Source: Kiritimatiellales bacterium (GTDB lineage: Bacteria; Verrucomicrobiota; Kiritimatiellia; Kiritimatiellales; Pontiellaceae). Taken from it: a DNA stretch of 9,674 nucleotides. The notes under the pieces are model-generated. The model was not told where the DNA came from and searched no databases. It worked only from the letters and a program-made list of their open reading frames with translations. Where the stretch lies: the NCBI GenBank assembly GCA_030625905.1, contig DAOUQA010000085.1, positions 1 through 9,674 of the forward strand. Reading direction: 5' to 3'. Of this stretch, positions 1 through 4,051 are shown piece after piece. Made by a program: the position numbers and the translations under genes. Within the stretch, counting starts at the first letter, position 1. The number at the start of each line of letters is the position of its first letter.

Positions 1-699
1 CTCGGAATTGAGCTGCAGGTATTGCCCGCCGACATTCCGGTTGTTGGCCTGCACGGCCGTGACCACATCATCGACCGCGAGGTTGTACTGGTGCAGCAGA
101 TAGGGATCGAGCTGGATCTGGTATTGCAGCACATGGCCGCCCGCACTCAGGATATCCGTCACGCCCGGGACGGTCTGAAGTTGCCGCTTCACAACCCAGT
201 CATTGACATCGCGCAGATAGGTCAGCCTATCTAGGCCACCGGTATCGGCCCCCTCCTCCAGCTCAAGGTAGTAGAGGAAGATTTGCCCCAGCCCGGTCGA
301 GATCGGCCCCAGCGTCGGCGGCTCGGGAAGCTCCGGCAGGTCGGTCATCGCCGCGTTCAAGCGCTCCGAAACCAGCTGCCGCGCGAAATAGATATCGGTA
401 TCATCGGTAAAATAGACATAGACCACCGCCATGCCGAAGGCTGAGGTCGACTTGATTTGCGTGACATTGGGCAGCCCATTCATCGCCGTTTCAATCGGAT
501 AAGTGATTAGCTGCTCCACCTCTTCCGGTGCCATGCCGTTCGGCTCCGCAAAGATCGGAACCATGATCGGCGAAATATCCGGAAACGCCTCCACATCGAG
601 CTTGCGGTATTCAACCACCCCAAGCCCAACCACGCCAAGCAGCGCCAGCAGCACCAGCCCGCGGTTTTTCAAAACAGAATTTATTAGCTTTTCAATCAT
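1..699 (-). CDS. CzcA/CusA-family heavy-metal RND efflux pump, N-terminal part (cut by window edge)
   Basis: This is the inner-membrane proton-driven pump of a tripartite metal exporter. The 233 visible residues begin MIEKLINSVLKNRGLVLLAL, with a first membrane helix at about residues 13-30. Next comes the family signature of the porter domain: LDVEAFPDISPI, a conserved APEEVEQLITYPIETAM block, then GLPNVTQIKSTS and TDIYFARQLVSERLN. These match the heavy-metal efflux (HME) branch of RND pumps, which are usually a little over 1,000 residues, so about 80% lies outside the window. The start at 699 is supported by a strong ribosome site seven bases upstream. It is the last visible gene of the operon, 58 bases after the adaptor stop, and a perfect 40-bp palindrome fills most of that gap. 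The residues that would tell Cu/Ag from Zn/Co/Cd pumps are not in the window. Family assignment is firm; metal specificity is unknown. Confidence 0.95.
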   Translation of the reverse strand, partial: MIEKLINSVLKNRGLVLLALLGVVGLGVVEYRKLDVEAFPDISPIMVPIFAEPNGMAPEEVEQLITYPIETAMNGLPNVTQIKSTSAFGMAVVYVYFTDDTDIYFARQLVSERLNAAMTDLPELPEPPTLGPISTGLGQIFLYYLELEEGADTGGLDRLTYLRDVNDWVVKRQLQTVPGVTDILSAGGHVLQYQIQLDPYLLHQYNLAVDDVVTAVQANNRNVGGQYLQLNSE

Positions 700-706
700 T
701 TCCCGA

Positions 707-714
707 CTCCTCCT
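707..714 (-). promoter_or_regulatory. Ribosome binding site of the RND pump gene
   Basis: AGGAGGAG on the minus strand, seven bases before the ATG at 699. It begins one base after the end of the 40-bp palindrome, so hairpin formation in the mRNA would place the stem directly beside the site. Confidence 0.8.
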
Positions 715-715
715 T

Positions 716-755
716 TGTTACATCCAAACTGACGGCCGTCAGTTTGGATGTAACA
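716..755. repeat. Perfect 40-bp palindrome between adaptor and pump genes
   Basis: The two 20-base arms are exactly complementary, centred between 735 and 736 with no spacer. The central 20 bases are AAACTGACGGCCGTCAGTTT, flanked by CATCC/GGATG and then TGTTA/TAACA. The symmetry stops at 715/756. It fills the 58-base gap between the adaptor stop (758) and the pump start (699). There is no T-run after it on the minus strand, so it is not a typical intrinsic terminator. Possible roles are a dimeric repressor operator (the ACTGAC half-site layout resembles some TetR-family operators, which is only a resemblance), an intercistronic mRNA hairpin that sets the pump-to-adaptor ratio, or a mobile palindromic unit. 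Confidence 0.95.
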
Positions 756-757
756 CC

Positions 758-1942
758 CTAGTGACCGTGCCCGGCATGGGGATCCATACCGCTGGTGACC
801 CTCTGCGCCTTCAGCGAGAAGGCCCCGGAGGCGACATACTGATTGCCAGCGTGAAGCCCTCGCTTGATTTCAACGTTGTGTTCATCGGCCAGGCCAAGCT
901 CAACAACCGAGGTCTGGAAATCGTGTTCGCCGGGAATAAACACCACCGTCTCGCCTTCCAAAGTCTGGACGGCTTCGCGCGGGACGATCACGGCCGCTTC
1001 GACGGTTTCAACCTCGATCCGCGCGCGGACGAATGCGCCCGGTGTGAAATCCTCGTCCGCCGCTTCGAGCACGCAGCGTGCGGTGAAGGTGCGGGTTTCA
1101 GGCGAGACGATCGGGCTGATATACCTGATCGTTCCACGCGCCGTGTGGCCGTCGTGCGCGACAAACTCGACCGGCATGCCCTTGCGCATGAAATGCTGAT
1201 ATTTCGGAAAGATGCTGATGTCTGCCCATACGCTGGAAAGATCGGCGACCTCGAAGAGCACCTCGTCTTCTCCCGCGGTTTCGCCGACCGCTAGGTCTTT
1301 CGAAATAATGACTCCGTCAAGCGGCACGGCGACGGTGTAGACCGCCATGGTTTCACGGTTTTCAAGCGAGGCCAGCACATCGCCCTTGCGCACAACGTCG
1401 CCAATCTCGGCGAATACTTGCCGGACGATGCTTGCATAGCGCGGCGACACGGCAGCCGTGTGGTCGCGGTTCAGCTTGATCTCGGCAGGGAAAACCACCC
1501 TCTTGGCAATAGTTCCACCTTCGGCTTCATGGATCTGGATCCCCACCTTCTCCATCATCTCCACAGAAAGCGCCACGCCTTCAGCCTCGCCGTGATCATG
1601 ATCGCAACCGGCATGTGGGGCAGGCATCTCTGCCTGCCCATCGGTAGAATGGTCATGCCCGACGTGCGATTGAGCAGGCAAGGATGCCTGCTCCACATGG
1701 TCGTGGTCGCAATCAACGTGTTCGTCGTGCGCCGACTCATCGTTTCCCTGTTCCGGGGCGGTGGTATTTTCAAGCCCCGCGTTCAGTGCCTGCAAGCCAG
1801 GAAGTGTGAAAGGAGGTGTTTTCCCGGCCGCTTTTGCAATGCATGATGGGCAACTGCACCCGGCCTCCGTACCATCATTAGTTTGCCCAAACGCATGGAT
1901 AGCGACGAGCAAGCCGCCCCATATTACGAGTAGTTTTTTCAT
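758..1942 (-). CDS. CzcB-type periplasmic adaptor (membrane fusion protein) with His-rich N-terminus
   Basis: This adaptor of the metal exporter joins the inner-membrane pump to the outer-membrane factor in the periplasm. Its 394 residues start with a signal peptide (about 1-20, MKKLLVIWGGLLVAIHAFGQ). Next is a C-x-C-x-x-C motif (Cys29, 31, 34) and a His/Asp-rich linker at 72-118 with two CDHDH clusters. The lipoyl/barrel-sandwich halves are at about 163-195 (KGDVLASLE) and 202-232 (VPLDGVIISKDLAVGET). A beta-barrel region follows at about 235-312 (PIVSPETRTFTARCVLEA), then a membrane-proximal region (VIVPREAVQTLEGETVVF) and a His-rich tail, HAGHGH. Only about eight residues (ENRETMAV) separate the lipoyl halves, so the usual alpha-helical hairpin is essentially missing. 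The start lies two bases after the outer-membrane factor's stop, so translation is probably coupled. Metal binding by the His/Cys segments is inferred. Confidence 0.93.
   Translation of the reverse strand: MKKLLVIWGGLLVAIHAFGQTNDGTEAGCSCPSCIAKAAGKTPPFTLPGLQALNAGLENTTAPEQGNDESAHDEHVDCDHDHVEQASLPAQSHVGHDHSTDGQAEMPAPHAGCDHDHGEAEGVALSVEMMEKVGIQIHEAEGGTIAKRVVFPAEIKLNRDHTAAVSPRYASIVRQVFAEIGDVVRKGDVLASLENRETMAVYTVAVPLDGVIISKDLAVGETAGEDEVLFEVADLSSVWADISIFPKYQHFMRKGMPVEFVAHDGHTARGTIRYISPIVSPETRTFTARCVLEAADEDFTPGAFVRARIEVETVEAAVIVPREAVQTLEGETVVFIPGEHDFQTSVVELGLADEHNVEIKRGLHAGNQYVASGAFSLKAQRVTSGMDPHAGHGH
1618..1639. repeat. In-frame hairpin 1 in the adaptor's His-rich linker
   Basis: A perfect 9-bp stem, GGGCAGGCA (1618-1626) with TGCCTGCCC (1631-1639), and a four-base loop TCTC. 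On the minus strand it begins exactly on a codon boundary and encodes residues 102 to about 109 (GQAEMPAP), between two His clusters. It shares the core GCAGGCA/TGCCTGC with the hairpin at 1672-1693. Confidence 0.85.
1672..1693. repeat. In-frame hairpin 2 in the adaptor's His-rich linker
   Basis: A perfect 9-bp stem, GAGCAGGCA (1672-1680) with TGCCTGCTC (1685-1693), and a four-base loop AGGA. It also starts on a codon boundary and encodes residues 84 to about 91 (EQASLPAQ). Compared with the copy at 1618-1639, the second stem base is A instead of G and its partner is T instead of C, a compensatory change. The loop is unrelated. Confidence 0.85.
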
Positions 1943-1944
1943 CG

Positions 1945-3198
1945 TTAAATTCCCTCTGCTTTCAATTTTATAATTTCGATCCGTGCCAGATGCGCTTCTT
2001 TCAGCGCCTCGATATGGCTTATGCGGATATCGGCCAAGTGCTGTTGTGCGGCAATTAGTTCCAACCAGGAAAAGCGGCCGGACTCATACCCTACCCGACT
2101 TAGCTCGTAGGCTTGCTCCGCTTTCGGAATCAGTTTTTCCTGTCCCATTTCCGCCTGCGCCTTGGCTCCCGTATACAGGGCCAATGCCCCCGCCAGTTCA
2201 GCTTGCAACCGGCGGCGCGCATCATCGCCCTCGACCAGCACGGCATCGGCGCGCAACAGGCCCGCCGCATACTCGGCACGACCGCGCTGGTTGAAGCTTA
2301 GGGGCATCGACGCGGAAAAGACGAACGTATTGATGTCGCCCGCTGCCTCGTATCTATAGCCGGCTCCCAGCGAAATATTGGAAATATCCTGCGCCTTGGC
2401 CTGTAACGCTTCAGCCCGGGCTTTTTCGGACTCGGCATTCAGACGCTGGAGTGTTGGATGGGAGTCACCCAGCGCAAGGGCACCGAAGTTTTCGAGTTCG
2501 TAGTAGAGGGCGGTCGGCTTCGGCAAATCCTTCACCGAAAATCCAATCAATGAGGACAGCATTTCCTGGGCAGCCACCAGCTCGCCAAGACAGCAGGTCT
2601 GGGAAAACAGAATTTTTTCCAGTTCAAGTTCCGCTTGCACCACCTCCAGCTCCGAACCGCCGCCCGCTTTGTGTCGCCTTTTCGCGACCTCGACAAAGGC
2701 CCGGCCCAGCTCTTCCTGCTCCACCTGAACCTTCCCGTTCTCCTGCAAGAAAACAACTTCAAGAAAGGCCTGCCGCACTGCGGCAGCCAATTCCAGCTCT
2801 TTTTCAAGTACGGCTTGGCTGGCAACGCCGACAGATTTGAGCGCGACCGCCCGGTCCTTCTTCCGCTTGCCGCCAAGCTGGAACTCCTGCATCAGGCCAA
2901 GGGTGTATTCGCCCTCGCTAAACAGATCGTTATCCCAGCCCACTCCCTCGGCCTCGAATTGCACCGCCGGGTTTTCCCACAAACCCGCGGCCCCGATGCC
3001 TTTTTCTGCGGCCTGCATATGCATGCGGGCAGCACGCAGCTCGGGCGAGGTGGTTCGGGCAAGCTCCAGCGCTTGCTCCAGAGAGAGGGTTCCGCGATCT
3101 TGGATCGCGGCTACATGTAGGGCTACATGTAGGGCGGGGTCCGAGACCCCGCCAGCAGCTACAGCTACGCTGCATAGCAACAAAATGTATTTGGTCAT
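1945..3198 (-). CDS. TolC/CzcC-type outer-membrane factor
   Basis: This is the outer-membrane channel of the metal exporter, which is trimeric in this family. It has 417 residues from the ATG at 3198. A signal peptide is at about 1-17 (MTKYILLLCSVAVAAGG), followed by an odd segment 18-36 encoded by palindromic DNA. Two outer-membrane-efflux-protein repeats follow, at about 38-215 (TLSLEQALELARTTSPELRA; WENPAVQFEAEG; QEFQLGGKRKKD; long Ala/Glu/Leu coiled helices) and about 240-415 (SHPTLQRLNAESEKARAEAL; ISLGAGYRYEAAG; SASMPLSFNQRGRAEYA; YESGRFSWLELIAAQQHLAD). Length and order match CzcC-like factors. The frame stays open upstream to 3513, but that part overlaps the small gene before it, lacks a ribosome site and reads as Arg/Pro-rich noise. 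The start at 3198 has AGGAG six bases upstream and gives a proper signal peptide. It is the second gene of the operon and its stop nearly touches the adaptor start. Confidence 0.92.
   Translation of the reverse strand: MTKYILLLCSVAVAAGGVSDPALHVALHVAAIQDRGTLSLEQALELARTTSPELRAARMHMQAAEKGIGAAGLWENPAVQFEAEGVGWDNDLFSEGEYTLGLMQEFQLGGKRKKDRAVALKSVGVASQAVLEKELELAAAVRQAFLEVVFLQENGKVQVEQEELGRAFVEVAKRRHKAGGGSELEVVQAELELEKILFSQTCCLGELVAAQEMLSSLIGFSVKDLPKPTALYYELENFGALALGDSHPTLQRLNAESEKARAEALQAKAQDISNISLGAGYRYEAAGDINTFVFSASMPLSFNQRGRAEYAAGLLRADAVLVEGDDARRRLQAELAGALALYTGAKAQAEMGQEKLIPKAEQAYELSRVGYESGRFSWLELIAAQQHLADIRISHIEALKEAHLARIEIIKLKAEGI
1951..1956 (-). promoter_or_regulatory. Ribosome binding site of the adaptor gene inside the preceding gene
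   Basis: GAGGGA on the minus strand, eight bases before the adaptor ATG at 1942. It lies in the last codons of the outer-membrane factor. The stop TAA is followed by two bases and then the ATG, an arrangement that favours translational coupling. Confidence 0.65.
3092..3153. repeat. 62-bp composite of palindromes inside the outer-membrane factor gene
   Basis: Three palindrome types stand end to end. First is a perfect 8-bp stem with a three-base loop TTG (CCGCGATC 3092-3099 with GATCGCGG 3103-3110). Then CTACATGTAG appears twice (3111-3120 and 3123-3132) within a tandem 12-base repeat, GGCTACATGTAG (3109-3132). Last is a perfect 9-bp stem with loop CGA (GGCGGGGTC 3133-3141 with GACCCCGCC 3145-3153). 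It encodes residues 16-36, including ALHVALHVAA, just after the likely signal-peptide end and before the conserved first repeat of the protein. It reads through without a stop. It looks like a small inserted palindromic element accepted at a tolerant site; insertion is inferred. Confidence 0.88.
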
Positions 3199-3204
3199 TA
3201 AATT

Positions 3205-3209
3205 CTCCT
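3205..3209 (-). promoter_or_regulatory. Ribosome binding site of the outer-membrane factor gene
   Basis: AGGAG on the minus strand, six bases before the ATG at 3198. This decides the start against the longer open frame. Its first two bases (3209-3208) lie in the arm of the inverted repeat 3208-3293, so RNA folding could partly hide it. Confidence 0.8.
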
Positions 3210-3293
3210 GATTTGATTTTCCAAACATGGAAACACGATGGAACATCGTGTGTAGGTAAATACGACGGAACGTCGAATTTACAATCAAATCAG
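3208..3293. repeat. Nested cruciform: 11-bp outer inverted repeat enclosing two related hairpins
   Basis: The outer arms CTGATTTGATT (3208-3218) and AATCAAATCAG (3283-3293) are perfectly complementary. Inside, hairpin A (3233-3251) pairs ACACGATG with CATCGTGT. Hairpin B (3256-3282) has a 12-bp stem with one mismatch around CGACG/CGTCG. Both have the loop GAA and the frame ACGAYG-GAA-CRTCG. They differ by a T-A to C-G exchange that keeps the pairing. The structure covers the stop codon of the small His/Cys-rich gene and touches the ribosome site of the next gene, so it fills the intercistronic space (3199-3284). Confidence 0.85.
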
Positions 3294-3623
3294 AAGCTGA
3301 ACGGTCTGAAGGGAGGCGAGGATGCCGGAGACCCGGGGGATGGTTTTGTTTAAAGCAGGGTGAATTTCCGGCAGGACATAAAGCACATCCGGAATGACGG
3401 GTTGCACGATGGTCTCGGAAACAGGTGTTAGATCGAGCTGGATTTCGATGTCGTCCGAACACGGCTGGTGGTCGCATGAATGGCATTCGCACGGCTCGGC
3501 CGCAAGCGCGCATTGCCCCGCGTCCGCATCGTGCCCATGGTCATGATGCACGGCGGCATGGCCGCAGGGCAACATTGCCGCCAACAGCGCAACCACCACC
3601 AAGATGTGTTTAAATGGTCTCAT
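3285..3623 (-). CDS. Small secreted His/Cys-rich protein, first gene of the efflux operon
   Basis: I do not recognise a named family. The 112 residues begin with a clear signal peptide (about 1-23, MRPFKHILVVVALLAAMLPCGHA). A metal-ligand-rich stretch at 25-55 follows: HHDHGHDADAGQC, then the C-x-C-x-x-C motif CECHSC (Cys45, 47, 50), then DHQPC. The remainder (56-112) is acidic then hydrophobic (IEIQLDLTPVSETIVQPV) with no His cluster. A periplasmic metal-binding or metal-buffering role is inferred from composition and position ahead of the exporter genes. Small Cys/His-rich secreted proteins are known at the head of czcCBA-like operons in other Gram-negatives, although homology is untested. 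No clear ribosome site is visible, but the ATG overlaps the stop of a 24-codon-or-shorter upstream frame (ATGA). The stop lies 86 bases before the outer-membrane factor's start. Confidence 0.72.
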   Translation of the reverse strand: MRPFKHILVVVALLAAMLPCGHAAVHHDHGHDADAGQCALAAEPCECHSCDHQPCSDDIEIQLDLTPVSETIVQPVIPDVLYVLPEIHPALNKTIPRVSGILASLQTVQLLI

Positions 3624-3635
3624 TTCTTAATTTTC

Positions 3636-3691
3636 GGGATTCCAAGATCCCTGCAAATCTTGTTCGCCAAGAGGTCTTTCACGAAGCGTGA
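3636..3691. repeat. Run of three short hairpins in the efflux-operon leader
   Basis: Three 5-bp stems lie close together: GGGAT/ATCCC (3636-3640 with 3647-3651, loop six), TCTTG/CAAGA (3658-3662 with 3668-3672, loop TTCGC) and TCACG/CGTGA (3679-3683 with 3687-3691, loop AAG). Each alone could be chance. Together, just before the small gene's start, they suggest a structured leader or more palindromic units. The rest of the gap holds the 10-bp palindrome CGTTTAAACG (3734-3743) and the inverted repeat 3753-3790. I see no convincing promoter here. Confidence 0.4.
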
Positions 3692-3752
3692 CTTTTAGGC
3701 TTTCCAGCAACCAATGGGTATTCCACAAAGACCCGTTTAAACGCGAAAGGTT

Positions 3753-3790
3753 CAATTAAACCCCCCGGTGTCCACAGGATGGTTTAATTG
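3753..3790 (-). terminator. Inverted repeat just after rubredoxin, possible 3' hairpin
   Basis: The arms CAATTAAACC (3753-3762) and GGTTTAATTG (3781-3790) are perfectly complementary with an 18-base loop. The near arm begins five bases after the rubredoxin stop. The stem is AT-rich and is followed by AACCTTT rather than a T-run on the minus strand, so termination is only a guess. An operator for the efflux operon downstream is equally possible. Confidence 0.4.
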
Positions 3791-3795
3791 GCAGC

Positions 3796-3960
3796 CTACT
3801 CCTCGACAACAGAGAAGTCGTCTTTGCCAACACCACACTCGGGGCATTCCCAATCGTCGGGAATATCTTCGAATTTGGTGCCGGGGGCAATTCCGCTATC
3901 GGGATCACCGGTTTCCGGATCATAGATCCAGCCGCATACATCGCAGATATATTTTTTCAT
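3796..3960 (-). CDS. Rubredoxin
   Basis: A small soluble iron protein that carries single electrons on one Fe bound by four cysteines. The 54 residues (MKKYICDVCGWIYDPETGDP... ending FSVVEE) have the typical full length for rubredoxin. Both knuckles are present: CDVCG (Cys6, Cys9) and CPECG (Cys39, Cys42). The conserved WIYDP (residues 11-15) and the APGTKFEDIPDDW stretch (residues 25-37) are also there. The start at 3960 has GGAG eight bases upstream. It lies 91 bases after the TraF-like gene and 172 bases before the efflux operon on the same strand; neither neighbour indicates its redox partner. Rubredoxins commonly serve oxygen or superoxide reduction in anaerobes, but the partner here is unknown. 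Confidence 0.96.
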   Translation of the reverse strand: MKKYICDVCGWIYDPETGDPDSGIAPGTKFEDIPDDWECPECGVGKDDFSVVEE

Positions 3961-3968
3961 GTACTATA

Positions 3969-3972
3969 CTCC
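3969..3972 (-). promoter_or_regulatory. Ribosome binding site of rubredoxin
   Basis: GGAG on the minus strand, eight bases before the ATG at 3960. Confidence 0.65.
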
Positions 3973-4005
3973 GTTGGTTTAAAACGAGGTATCATTCCCC
4001 GCTTT

Positions 4006-4029
4006 GGCTTTTGCCGCAAGGCCTTTTTT
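4006..4029 (+). terminator. Possible plus-strand intrinsic terminator
   Basis: GGCTTT (4006-4011), loop TGCCGC and AAGGCC (4018-4023) form a 6-bp stem with one G-T pair, followed by six T bases (4024-4029). It works only in the plus direction, where no gene is visible upstream, so it might stop antisense transcription or be chance. In the minus direction it lies between the TraF-like stop and rubredoxin and has no T-run. Confidence 0.3.
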
Positions 4030-4051
4030 GTGCCGAATCCGGTGTCGGGGG

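Noticed and set aside
716..755. Reading the 40-bp palindrome as an intrinsic terminator
   Set aside because: No T-run follows the stem on either strand, and a strong ribosome site for the pump begins one base beyond it.
503..1294. Long plus-strand open frame of 263 codons
   Set aside because: It lies antisense to the pump and adaptor genes and across the 40-bp palindrome, resembles no family and has low-complexity Ser/Thr/Pro composition at its start.
3199..3513. Upstream extension of the outer-membrane factor frame to an ATG at 3513
   Set aside because: It overlaps the small His/Cys-rich gene in another frame, reads as Arg/Pro-rich noise, has no ribosome site, and would bury a clear signal peptide that starts at 3198.
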